From positions 62,001 to 126,000 of the forward strand of contig CAVOOM010000008.1 in assembly GCA_963697565.1 (NCBI GenBank): a stretch of 64,000 nucleotides of DNA, read 5' to 3'. Position numbers and translations under genes: made by a program. The stretch comes from CAWFSE01 sp963697565. Its GTDB lineage: Bacteria > Actinomycetota > Actinomycetes > CAVWCF01. The notes under the pieces were generated by a model. That model ran no database searches. It had not been told where the DNA came from and worked only from the letters and a program-made list of their open reading frames with translations. Of the stretch, positions 1 to 8,659 are shown piece by piece (position 1 is the stretch's first letter; each line of letters opens with the position of its first letter).

Positions 1-170
1 CCGTCGGCCTCGTGCGGGTCGGTGGTGGGCAGCCCGATCGCCCGGCGCGCCCATTGCGCCTCGGCGACGAGCACCCCGACGAACCCCGCCGTGGCCGCGC
101 CGAGGCCGCCCCCGCCGTACGCGGCGGCGGTCGCCAGCTTGCGTGCCCGAGAGGCCCTGCCCATACGCAC
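1..170 (-). CDS. SGNH/GDSL hydrolase family protein, N-terminal part (runs off the window)
   Basis: Only about 55 N-terminal codons are present. They read as a basic start (MGRASRARK), a Gly/Ala-rich hydrophobic stretch that would be a signal or membrane anchor, and then AEAQWARRAIGLP. This resembles the N-terminus of the actinobacterial SGNH hydrolase that usually sits divergently beside cystathionine beta-synthase (Rv1075c-like). No catalytic block is visible, so the family call rests on N-terminal style and synteny. The GTG at 170 lies 10 nt after an AGGAGG and is preferred. The ATG at 164 is the alternative, with a long 16-nt spacing. The gene is divergent from cbs with about 50 bp between them. 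Confidence 0.55.
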   Translation of the reverse strand, partial: MRMGRASRARKLATAAAYGGGGLGAATAGFVGVLVAEAQWARRAIGLPTTDPHEAD

Positions 171-223
171 GACTGTAAGTCCTCCTGTCGCCCCCACCGC
201 GAGCCCGGCCCTACGGTGGGGGG

Positions 224-1591
224 ATGCAGGTCCACGATTCGGTGGTCGACCTCGTCGGCCACACGCCCCTCGTCCGCCTCCACGCCCTGACCGAGGGGAT
301 CGAGGGGCAGGTGCTCGCCAAGGTCGAGTACCTCAACCCCGGCGGCTCGGTGAAGGACCGGATCGCGCTCAAGATGGTCGAGGCCGCCGAGCGCGACGGC
401 CTGCTCCAGCCGGGCGGCACGATCGTCGAGCCGACCTCCGGCAACACCGGCGTCGGACTCGCGCTGGTGGCGCAGCGGCGCGGCTACTCGTGCGTCTTCG
501 TCTGCCCCGACAAGGTCAGCCAGGACAAGATCAACGTGCTGCGCGCGTACGGCGCGCGGGTCGAGGTGTGCCCCACGGCGGTCGACCCGGAGGACCCGCG
601 CTCGTACTACCAGGTGTCGGACCGGCTGGCCCGCGAGATCCCCGGGGCGTGGAAGCCCGACCAGTACTCCAACCCGAACAACCCGCTGTCGCACTACGAG
701 ACGACCGGGCCGGAGCTGTGGGAGCAGACCGAGGGCCGGATCACGCACTTCGTCGCGGGCGTCGGCACCGGCGGCACGATCACCGGCGCCGGGCGCTACC
801 TCAAGGAGGTCTCCGGCGGCGCGGTCCAGGTGATCGGGGCCGACCCGGTCGGGTCGGTCTACAGCGGCGGGACCGGCCGGCCGTACCTCGTCGAGGGCGT
901 CGGCGAGGACTTCTGGCCGACGACGTACGACCGGGACGTCTGCGACCAGATCATCGCGGTGAGCGACCGCGACTCGTTCCTCACCACCCGGCGGCTGGCC
1001 CGCGAGGAGGGCTTGCTGGTCGGCGGCTCCTGCGGCATGGCGACCTGGGCGGCGCTCGAGGTGGCGCGGGCGGCCGGGCCGGAGGCTGTCGTCGTCGTGC
1101 TGCTGCCGGACGGCGGGCGCGGCTACCTGTCCAAGGTGTTCAGCGACGAGTGGATGGCCGACTACGGGTTCCTGCGCACCGACGAGGGGCGCACGGTGGG
1201 CGACGTGCTGCGCGGCAAGTCCGGCACCGACCTGCCCGCGCTCGTGCACACCCACCCGCACGAGACGGTGCGCGAGGCCATCGACATCCTGCGCGCGTAC
1301 GGCGTCTCGCAGCTGCCGGTGGTCAAGGCCGAGCCGCCGGTGATGGCCGCCGAGGTCGTCGGCTCCGTCGTCGAGCGCGACCTGCTCGACGCGCTCTTCG
1401 CCGGGCGGGCGGAGCTGGCCGACCCGATCGAGCGGCACATGTCCCCGATGCTGCCGATGATCGGCGCCGGCGAGCCCGTCTCGGCCGCCGTGGCGGCCCT
1501 GGAGTCGGCCGACGCCGCGATCGTCGTCGACGACGGCCGGCCGACCGGGGTCATCACGCGCCAGGACGTGCTGGCCCACCTCGCGCGCTGA
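224..1591 (+). CDS. cbs: Cystathionine beta-synthase
   Basis: PLP enzyme of about 455 residues that condenses serine (or O-acetylserine) with homocysteine to cystathionine, the first step of transsulfuration, in the cytoplasm. The N-terminal two thirds is a fold-type II PLP domain. The Schiff-base lysine is K44 in GGSVKDR, a phosphate/substrate loop PTSGNTG follows near residue 70, and GTGGTITG lies near residue 185. The last 120 residues form a pair of CBS regulatory domains, as in actinobacterial CBS. The ATG follows a purine-rich ggtgggggg. The reading frame is intact. The position between an SGNH hydrolase and metB matches the actinobacterial arrangement. O-acetylserine sulfhydrylase is the alternative but lacks the C-terminal CBS pair. 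Confidence 0.93.
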   Translation: MQVHDSVVDLVGHTPLVRLHALTEGIEGQVLAKVEYLNPGGSVKDRIALKMVEAAERDGLLQPGGTIVEPTSGNTGVGLALVAQRRGYSCVFVCPDKVSQDKINVLRAYGARVEVCPTAVDPEDPRSYYQVSDRLAREIPGAWKPDQYSNPNNPLSHYETTGPELWEQTEGRITHFVAGVGTGGTITGAGRYLKEVSGGAVQVIGADPVGSVYSGGTGRPYLVEGVGEDFWPTTYDRDVCDQIIAVSDRDSFLTTRRLAREEGLLVGGSCGMATWAALEVARAAGPEAVVVVLLPDGGRGYLSKVFSDEWMADYGFLRTDEGRTVGDVLRGKSGTDLPALVHTHPHETVREAIDILRAYGVSQLPVVKAEPPVMAAEVVGSVVERDLLDALFAGRAELADPIERHMSPMLPMIGAGEPVSAAVAALESADAAIVVDDGRPTGVITRQDVLAHLAR

Positions 1592-1601
1592 CTTCGCTGG
1601 G

Positions 1602-2339
1602 TCAGCCCTTGGTGATCACGTAGCCGGTGTAGGCGTACTCCTCCGCGCAGCGGCGGCGCACCTCGATCTCGTGGAGCTCGGCCGCGGCCATCGCCCGCTC
1701 CTCCTCGTTGGCCGGGGCGAAGGCGCGGATCCGCGCCTCAAGCGGCGTGTAGTACTCGTCCCACCAGTCGGACTCGGGCAGCTGGTACGTCGCGCGCAGG
1801 GTCACGCCGCGGGACTCGATGGCCCGGACGTTCTCGGCGGTGGTCCGCATCCGCGGGTACTCCGTCCAGAAGGCGAGCGCCTCCATCGACGGCGACTCGG
1901 TCACCCACTCGCACTCGGTGAGGACCAGGGTGCCGCCGTCGCGCAGGAGCGGCAGCCAGCCGCGCAGCGCGGCGTCGAAGCCGATCACATACGCGGCCCC
2001 CTCCGACCAGATCAGGTCCACGCTGCCGGCAGGGTAGGTCGAGCGCGTCCATCGAGGCCAGCCGCGGGGTGATCCGCTCGGCGAGGCCCTGCTCGGCCGC
2101 GCTCCCGCTCCAGCTCGCGCGAGGAACTCGGCGCTGGTGTCGACCGCGGTGACGTGGAGCCCGGTCCGCTCGGCGAGCACCAGGCTGGCGCGGCCCGGTC
2201 CGCAGCCGAGATCGAGCGCCTCGCCGGCCGTCGGCAGCGGGTCCGCGAGGGACAGCAGCCGCCGGGTGGTCGCATCGGAGCCTGGCGCCTGGCGGGGAAG
2301 CCCCCGGTGCAGGTGCCAGAAGGTCTCGGTGGCGTCCAT
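1602..2339 (-). CDS. SAM-dependent class I methyltransferase (two compensating frame changes)
   Basis: About 245 residues. The N-terminal part carries the SAM-binding motif I ALDLGCGPGRASL followed by an acidic strand-2 residue (AVDTSAEF). Downstream are VDLIWSEGAAYVIGF and GGTLVLTECEW, typical of motifs II and III, and a DWWDEYYTPLE segment. The substrate is unknown. Between about 2030 and 2115 the frame is displaced. The neighbouring frames give the expected ELERERGRAG and MDALDLPAGSV, so one base change on each side restores the protein. This looks like sequencing error. The gene starts 17 bp after the enoyl-CoA hydratase stop on the same strand, so the two are probably co-transcribed. Confidence 0.75.
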   Translation of the reverse strand: MDATETFWHLHRGLPRQAPGSDATTRRLLSLADPLPTAGEALDLGCGPGRASLVLAERTGLHVTAVDTSAEFLARAGAGARPSRASPSGSPRGWPRWTRSTYPAGSVDLIWSEGAAYVIGFDAALRGWLPLLRDGGTLVLTECEWVTESPSMEALAFWTEYPRMRTTAENVRAIESRGVTLRATYQLPESDWWDEYYTPLEARIRAFAPANEEERAMAAAELHEIEVRRRCAEEYAYTGYVITKG

Positions 2340-2356
2340 CGCGCCCCTCCGTTCAC

Positions 2357-3164
2357 TCAGAAGGCGGGGGGGCGGCGCTCGAGGAAGGCCGCCGTCCCCT
2401 CGCGGTGGTCGGCGGACTGCAGGGACTCGCGGACCAGCGCTGTCGCCGCCGAGGCGACCTGCGCCTCGTCGGGCCGCCGGCCCGCCGCGGCCCACCGGAT
2501 GGTCGAGCGCATCCCGCGGACGGCCACCGGCGAGGCGGCGGCGAGCTCGCCCACCAGCGCGTCGGTGGCGGCCGGGAGGTCGGCCCGTGGCACGCAGACG
2601 TCGACCAGGCCCGCGCGCACGGCCCATGCCGCGTCGAAGCGGGCCCCCGTCAGCAGCATCCGCCGGGCGGCCGAGGGGCCGATGAGCTGCACGAGGGCCA
2701 GGGTGTCGGCGTACGGGTAGACGAGCCCGAGCCGAGCCGGGGTGATCGCGAACACCGAGTCGTCTGAGCAGACCCGCAGGTCGCAGGCGACCGCGAGCCC
2801 GGCCCCGCCGCCGACGCACGCGCCGGCGATGACGGCGACGGTGGGCAGCGCGCTGTCGCGTACGGCGTCGAGGGCCCGGGTCACGCGGTCGTGGTTGCCC
2901 AGGCCCCACTCGGCGTCGTCGGCGTGGGCGCGGTACTCCTCGAGGTCGGCGCCGGCCGAGAACGCGCGCTCGGCGGCCGACCGGACCACGAGCACGCGGG
3001 CGCCGGCTGCGGCCATCGCCCCGGCCTGCTCGACGAGGGCCGGCAGCCCCTCCCACATCTCCTCGGTGAAGGCGTTGGCCCGTTCGGCCCGGTTGAGGAT
3101 CAGCGAGACGACGTGGTCGGTCGCGCTCCAGGCGCAGCGGCGGGTGCGTCGGGTCTGCGGTCAC
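2357..3164 (-). CDS. Enoyl-CoA hydratase/isomerase family protein (one frame change)
   Basis: Crotonase-fold protein of about 268 residues that would act on acyl-CoA thioesters. Visible family features are the AFSAGADLEEY oxyanion-hole strand and the second oxyanion segment ACVGGGAGLAVACDLRV, followed by FAITPARLGLVYP. The usual catalytic Glu pair cannot be assigned confidently, so hydratase versus isomerase or hydrolase is open. The GTG at 3164 gives VTADPTHPPLRLERD, after which the frame must shift at about 3128. Removing one base joins it to DHVVSLILNRAERANAF. It is the first gene of a minus-strand pair with the methyltransferase. Confidence 0.8.
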
Positions 3165-3189
3165 CGCGTCGAGCGTACGGCGGCTTCCG

Positions 3190-3836
3190 TCAGATCGGGC
3201 AGGTGACGCCGGTGCCGCCGAGGCCGCAATAGCCGTTGGGGACCTTGTAGAGGTACTGCTGGTGGTAGTCCTCGGCGTAGTAGAAGGCCCGGCCCTCGGC
3301 GGCGGCCACCTCGGTCGTCACCGAGCCGTACCCGCGGGCGTCGAGCGCCGGCTGGTAGGCGCGCACCAGCTCCTCGGCGGTGGCCTGCTGGTCGGCGGTC
3401 GTCCAGTACAGCGCGGAGCGGTACTGCGTCCCGGTGTCGTTGCCCTGGCGGTAGCCCTGGGTCGGGTCGTGCGCCTCCAGGAAGCGCTTACCAGGGCGCG
3501 GTACGAGACCTCGGCCGGGTCGTACACGACCTGCACGGCCTCGGTGTGGCCGGTCATCCCCGAGCAGACCTCGTCGTAGGTCGGGTGCGGGGTGGCGCCG
3601 CCCTGGTAGCCGACGGCGGTGGAGTAGACGCCGGGCGTCTGCCAGAAGACGCGCTCGGCCCCCCAGAAGCAGCCCAGGGCGAAGTAGGCGACCTCGAGCC
3701 CCGCGGGCCAGGGGCCCTCCAGCGGCGTGCCGAGGACGGCGTGCGTGGCCGGGACGGCGTACGGCCGGGTGGCGCGGCCGGGCAGCGCCTCGTCGGGCGT
3801 CACCAGGCGGGTCTTGGCGAACCGGCTGAACAGCAC
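3190..3836 (-). CDS. msrA: Peptide-methionine (S)-S-oxide reductase MsrA (one frame change)
   Basis: Repairs oxidised methionine (S-sulfoxide) in proteins using thioredoxin-type reductants. The N-terminal extension (LFSRFAKTRLVTPDEALPGR) is typical of actinobacterial MsrA. The catalytic motif FALGCFWGAERVF, the AVGYQGGATPHPTY block and the C-terminal GNDTGTQYRSALYW are all present. A single frame change at about 3490 falls between SYRALV and KRFLEAHDPTQ and is most simply one missing base. The GTG start at 3836 is chosen because GGAGG lies 5 nt upstream. The length of about 215 residues is normal once corrected. The gene is convergent with nothing and divergent from the chemoreceptor. Confidence 0.9.
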
Positions 3837-4041
3837 GGGGTCCTCCGGGGCTGGGGATCGAGCGAGCCAAGGCTGCTTGATCAACGGCGGGGTTGGGGGG
3901 TGGGTGTCTGGCTCAACGATGGGGGAGGCTCCGGTGTTCCGCCACCGGTCACCCGGATGGCTCAACCCGGCCGGCGCCGCTGCCGATGGCTGTCCTAAGG
4001 ACTCGGGCCGGTGTGCCCGCATGCGCAGGGGAGGGCGGCAG

Positions 4042-6068
4042 GTGCCCAGCAGGCGGTTGGTCGCGGCGGTCGCCGGCGGCGCGCTGCTCGCTGGCTCCGG
4101 CGTGCTCGCGGTGCAGGCCGCCGCGCAGGCCGACACCGCCGCCGTCGAGCTCCAGGTCCGCCTGGCCGCCGCCTCGCGAGACGGTTCGAACCGCGTCGCC
4201 CAGGCCCTCGACCAGGCGCGGTTGGCGGCCTCGGTCGTCAGCCGGGTCCCGTCGTTCGCCGCGTACGCCGCCCCCGCGGGTGAGGGCGAGACGAAAGCGG
4301 AGCAGACGGCCCGCGCGGGTGCGCTCACCGGGGCCACGTACGCCCTGGCCGACCTCCAGCGCGTCCTGCCCGGACTCGTCGACAGCGCCTCCTATCGGTC
4401 CACCGCCGGGCCTGAGTACCTGCGGATCGTCGACGGCGCCCCGTGCCCCCGGCCACCCTGTCCGTCGACGCCTCCGACGCGCCCTGGCTGGAGTCCGCGG
4501 CCCGGCTGCAACCCGGCTCGGTCTACCAGTCGGTGCCGCTGGTCTCGAAGGCGAACGGTCGGGCCGTGGTGACCACCGCCGTCGTCATCGGGGCCCCGGG
4601 CAGCAAGCGCGGCACGTCGGTCGTGGCGCTCGACACCCCGCTGACCCAGCTCCTCCAGCAGCTCGGCGGCGCGGAGGCCGATCTGGCCGTTCGGGTCGTC
4701 GACGCGTACTCCGGCCGCGAGCTGATCAGCCCCGAGGGCGTCTACACCCTGGCCGAGGCCCCGCCGGCGGCCCCCGAGCTGCTGGCCGCCCTGCGCCGAG
4801 GCGCCGACTCTGGCTCGCTCAGCCTCGACGGCCAGCGGTCCTCGTTCGCCCGCCTCACCGAGGAGTCGACCTTCCGCGGGGCCGACGACAACGACTGGTT
4901 CGTCGTCGGCACCGCCCCCGATGTCCCGGTGGGATGGCGGGCGCAGCCCCCGCTGGTCCTGGCCATGCTCGCTGCGGCGGTGCTCCTGCTGGGATTCGCC
5001 CTGCTCGGCTGGATCCGGCGGCTGCGCCGGGACGCGGCCGCGCACACCGAGGCCAAGGCCGAGCGCGACGCGCTACAGGAGCGGATCGAGGCGATCTCCG
5101 GCGCCCTCGGCGAGGCCGCCCAGGGCAACCTCGCGGTCCGGGTGCCCGTCGACGGGCTGGCGGACGCGACGCTGCTGACGTTGGCCGGCGGGTTCGACGA
5201 CACGCTGGCCAGGCTGCGCGACCTGGTCGCCGAGGCCCAGCAGAACGGAGCCCTGCTCTCGCAGGCCTCCACCGAGCTGCGGGTCACCGCCACCCAGCAG
5301 GCTGCCGCCGCCCAGCAGCAGTCGTCGGCGGTGGCCGAGACCTCCGCGACCATCGAGGAGCTGGCCGCGACGGCGGCGCAGATCGCGCACACCTCCGAGG
5401 CGGTCGCCCGGGCGGCCGACCAGACGCTGCGGCTCACCGAGGACGGCCGGGATGCGGTGTCGGCGTCGGTGGCGGCGATGGACGCGATCGCATCGAGGGT
5501 GGACTCGATCGCGGCGCGGGCGCTGTCGCTGGGGGAGAAGTCGCAGCAGATCGGGCGGATCCTCGAGGTGATCGACGATCTGGCGGACCAGACGAACCTG
5601 CTGGCGTTGAACGCGGCGATCGAGGCGGCGCGGGCGGGGGAGCACGGGCGGGGGTTCGCGGTGGTGGCCAGCGAGGTGCGCAAGCTGGCGGAGCGCTCGC
5701 AGGAGTCGGCGGGGCGGATCCAGACGATCGTGGCGGAGATCCAGACCGAGACGAACGCGACGATCCTGGCCAGCGAGGACGGCGCCCGCGAGGTGCACGA
5801 GGGGACCCGGCTGGCCCGGGGCGCGGCGGACTCCTTGGACCGCATCGCCGAGATGGTGGACGAGACGACGGTCGCCTCGCGCGAGATCTCGATCGCCACC
5901 CAGCAGCAGCGCTCGGCCTCCGAGCAGGTGGTGACCGCGATGGCCCAGGTCTCCGATGTGTCGCGGCAGTACGCCGCGGGCTCGCAGCAGGCGGCAGACT
6001 CGGCCGACGAGCTGGCCGGGCTGGCCGGGCGGATGACCCGGTCGGTCAGCGCGTTCTCCACCCGCTGA
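4042..6068 (+). CDS. Methyl-accepting chemotaxis protein (one frame change)
   Basis: Membrane chemoreceptor of about 675 residues. It has an N-terminal signal anchor (RLVAAVAGGALLAGSGVLAVQAA), an extracytoplasmic sensor of about 280 residues, and a second transmembrane segment (VLAMLAAAVLLLGFALLGW). A short HAMP-like linker and a long coiled-coil signalling domain follow. The conserved hairpin tip is clear (DDLADQTNLLALNAAIEAARAGE, then GRGFAVVASEVRKLAERS). The frame changes at about 4440, joining YLRIVDGAP to PPATLSVDASDAPW, and one missing base would repair it. The GTG at 4042 has GGGAGG 7 nt upstream. An in-frame ATG at 4021 is the alternative. No che or flagellar gene lies in the window, so its output pathway is unknown. 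Confidence 0.9.
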
Positions 6069-6111
6069 GCCGGCCACCGCCGCCGGTCCCGTCCGCCCGT
6101 ACGCTGCGGGG

Positions 6112-7251
6112 ATGACCGGATTCGAGACGCTCGCCATCCACGCAGGGCAGGAGCCGGACCCGACGACGGGAGCCGTGGTCCCGCCGATCTACCAGGTGTC
6201 GACCTACAAGCAGGACGGCGTGGGCGGGCTGCGCGGCGGGTACGAGTACTCGCGCTCCGGCAACCCCACCCGCACGGCCCTGGAGGAGTGCCTGGCCGCG
6301 CTCGAGGGCGGGGTGCGCGGCCTCGCGTTCGCCTCGGGGCTGGCCGCCGAGGACACCCTGCTGCGCACCGTGTGCGGCCCTGGCGACCACGTGGTGATCC
6401 CCGACGACGCCTACGGCGGCACGTACCGGCTGTTTGCCCAGGTCCTGCAGCGGTGGGGCCTCGACCACACCCCCGCCCGGCTCTCCGACCCCGCGGCGGT
6501 GGCGGCGGCGGTCCGCCCGGGCCAAACAAAGGTCGTGTGGGTCGAGACGCCCACCAACCCGCTGCTGGGGATCGCCGACATCGCCGCGCTCGCCGAGGTC
6601 GCTCGGGCCGCGGGCGCCCTGCTGGTCGTGGACAACACCTTCGCCTCGCCCTATCTGCAGCAGCCGCTGGCGCTCGGCGCCGACGTCGTCGTGCACTCGA
6701 CCACGAAGTACCTCGGCGGTCACAGCGATGTGATCGGCGGGGGGCTGGTCGCGGCCGACGCCGAGGTGGCCGAGCGGCTGGCCTACCACCAGAACGCGAT
6801 GGGCTCCGTCGCCGGGCCGTTCGACTCGTGGCTGGTGATGCGCGGGATCAAGACCCTCGCCGTCCGAATGGATCGCCACTGCGCTAATGCCGAGCGGGTG
6901 GTGGAGCACCTGCTGGGGCACCCGGCGGTCGAGGAGGTGCTCTACCCGGGGCTGCACGGCCACCCCGGGCATGCCGTCGCCGCGCGCCAGATGCGGGCTT
7001 TCGGCGGGATGGTCTCGTTCCGGGTGCGCGGAGGCGAGGACGCCGCGTTGGCGGTGTGTGGCCGCGCGGAGGTCTTCACGTTGGGCGAGTCGCTCGGCGG
7101 AGTCGAGTCGCTGATCGAGCACCCCGGGCGGATGACCCACGCCAGTGTCGCGGGCAGCCCGTTGGAGGTGCCGGCCGACCTGGTGCGGCTCTCGGTGGGG
7201 CTGGAGTCCGTCGAGGACCTGCTGGGCGACCTGGACCTGGCCCTCGGCTGA
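6112..7251 (+). CDS. metB: Cystathionine gamma-synthase / gamma-lyase (Cys/Met metabolism PLP enzyme)
   Basis: Fold-type I PLP enzyme of 379 residues in methionine/cysteine interconversion. The PLP lysine is K199 in STTKYLGGHSD. The phosphate-binding YSRSGNPTR (residues 46-54) and SGLAAEDTL are present, and the active-site VWVETPTNPLL precedes DNTFASPYLQQP. The family contains both gamma-synthase (O-succinylhomoserine plus Cys) and gamma-lyase, and motifs alone do not separate them. Proximity to cbs, which makes cystathionine, fits either direction, and the actinobacterial ortholog is called metB. The ATG follows gctgcggg and the frame is intact. It is 17 bp upstream of the MutL-like gene and probably co-transcribed with it. 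Confidence 0.9.
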   Translation: MTGFETLAIHAGQEPDPTTGAVVPPIYQVSTYKQDGVGGLRGGYEYSRSGNPTRTALEECLAALEGGVRGLAFASGLAAEDTLLRTVCGPGDHVVIPDDAYGGTYRLFAQVLQRWGLDHTPARLSDPAAVAAAVRPGQTKVVWVETPTNPLLGIADIAALAEVARAAGALLVVDNTFASPYLQQPLALGADVVVHSTTKYLGGHSDVIGGGLVAADAEVAERLAYHQNAMGSVAGPFDSWLVMRGIKTLAVRMDRHCANAERVVEHLLGHPAVEEVLYPGLHGHPGHAVAARQMRAFGGMVSFRVRGGEDAALAVCGRAEVFTLGESLGGVESLIEHPGRMTHASVAGSPLEVPADLVRLSVGLESVEDLLGDLDLALG

Positions 7252-7267
7252 GCGAGGTCCGCGAGCG

Positions 7268-8650
7268 ATGAGTAGCGGTATCAGGCGGCCGGCCGGCCGG
7301 CACGCCTGCGTCGACGTCGGGTCGACCTGGACCAAGGCCGCCCTGGTCGGCCCAGAGGGCGACCTGCTCGGCACCGGGGCGCACCCGACCACGTTGGCCG
7401 ACGACGTGATGCGCGGGGTACGGGCCGCCGTGGCCGAGGCCGGGGGCGACGGCCGCGACGCGCTGCGGATCTGCTCCAGCGCCGGGGGCGGGCTGCGGTT
7501 GGCGGTGGTCGGGTACGAGCGCGCGGTGACCGCCGAGGCCGGTCGGCGGGTCGGGCTGTCGGCGGGCGCCCGCGTGCACCACGTCGCCTCCGGGCGGCTG
7601 GACGACGAGGCGCTGGACGACCTGCTGGCGGCCGGCCCCGACGTGGTGCTGCTGGCCGGCGGGACGGATGGCGGCGACGCCGAGGTGCTGCTCGCCAACG
7701 CGGCCGCCCTCGCCGGCCGGCGGTGCCCGGTGCCCGTGGTGCTCGCCGGCAACACCGAGGCGAGGCAGGAAGCCGAGGCCCTGCTGCGGTCGGGGGGCGT
7801 CGACGTCCAGGCCACCGCCAACGTCCTCCCCGCGATCGGCCACCTCGACCCGCGCCCCGCGCGGGAGGCGATCCGCTCGGTGTTCCTGCGGCATGTGATC
7901 GGCGGCAAGCACCTGTCGGTCGACCCGGCCTTCGCCCGCGCGGTCCGCTGCGCGACACCCGACGCCGTGCTGGCCGGCGTCGAGCTGCTCGCCGACGGGG
8001 CGGGCGCCGTCGCCGGCCTCGGCCAGGTGCTCGTCGTGGACGTCGGCGGGGCGACCACCGATGTGTACTCAGTCGTCGAGCCCGACGCCGAGGAGGGCGC
8101 CCTGCACCGTGAGGTCGTGGAGCCGATGTGGCGGGAGCGCACCGTGGAGGGAGACCTCGGCGTGCGGTGGGGCGCGCCGGGCGTCGCCGAGGCCGCTGAG
8201 TCCGAGCGCCTGCTGCAGCCCGGTGAGGCCGGCCCGCTGGCCGAGGCGGCGCGAAACCGGGCGGCCCAGCCCGAGTGGGTGCCGGCGGCCGACGACGAGG
8301 TGGGCCGCGGCGCCGACCAGCGGCTGGGCGTCCTGGCCGGGCTCACCGCGCTGCGCCGCCACGGAAGGGCCAGCCTGGACGGCGACGTGCGCCGCCCGGC
8401 GAAGGACCTGTCGGGTGTGCGGCTCGTGGTGGCGTCCGGAGGGGTGTTCCGGCACCTGCCCGAGGCCGCGCAGGCCGACGTGCTCGCGACGCTGCTGGAC
8501 GACGCGGGCGGCGGCTGGCGGCCACCCGAGCGGGCCCGGGCCGTGGTCGACCGCCGCTATGTTCTGGCGGCCGCCGGGCTGCTTGCCGCGGAGTCGCCCG
8601 AGGCCGCGGCCCGCCTGCTGGCCGGGCACCTCACCGCTGCCACGGCCTAG
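7268..8650 (+). CDS. Glutamate mutase-associated MutL family protein (actin-fold ATPase)
   Basis: About 460 residues with an actin/Hsp70-like fold. The N-terminal phosphate-1 loop is CVDVGSTWTKAALV, and a central DVGGATTDVYSV forms phosphate-2. The segment VVLLAGGTDGGD precedes GNTEARQEAEALL, and a late adenosine-type loop VVASGGVFRHLP is visible. This matches the MutL (glutamate mutase L) family, found beside coenzyme-B12-dependent carbon-skeleton mutases in clostridia and thought to have a reactivation-type role. That role is inferred from family knowledge and is not proven. No mutase (MutS/MutE) gene is in the window. The frame is intact. It is tucked between metB and an amidase on the same strand. 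Confidence 0.8.
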   Translation: MSSGIRRPAGRHACVDVGSTWTKAALVGPEGDLLGTGAHPTTLADDVMRGVRAAVAEAGGDGRDALRICSSAGGGLRLAVVGYERAVTAEAGRRVGLSAGARVHHVASGRLDDEALDDLLAAGPDVVLLAGGTDGGDAEVLLANAAALAGRRCPVPVVLAGNTEARQEAEALLRSGGVDVQATANVLPAIGHLDPRPAREAIRSVFLRHVIGGKHLSVDPAFARAVRCATPDAVLAGVELLADGAGAVAGLGQVLVVDVGGATTDVYSVVEPDAEEGALHREVVEPMWRERTVEGDLGVRWGAPGVAEAAESERLLQPGEAGPLAEAARNRAAQPEWVPAADDEVGRGADQRLGVLAGLTALRRHGRASLDGDVRRPAKDLSGVRLVVASGGVFRHLPEAAQADVLATLLDDAGGGWRPPERARAVVDRRYVLAAAGLLAAESPEAAARLLAGHLTAATA

Positions 8651-8659
8651 CATCGGGTC

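Noticed and set aside
22..1623. Long open frames in cbs (and similar ones at 6046-8346 minus, 10457-12454 plus, 14105-15832 plus, 20217-22100 minus)
   Set aside because: They are out-of-frame shadows caused by high GC at third positions; their translations are Arg/Gly/Pro-rich with no motif, and the opposite frame encodes a recognised protein.
1602..3164. A single open frame joining enoyl-CoA hydratase and methyltransferase
   Set aside because: Only its ends carry real sequence; the middle is an out-of-frame Arg-rich read caused by the frame change near 3128. Two separate genes with normal starts explain the data.
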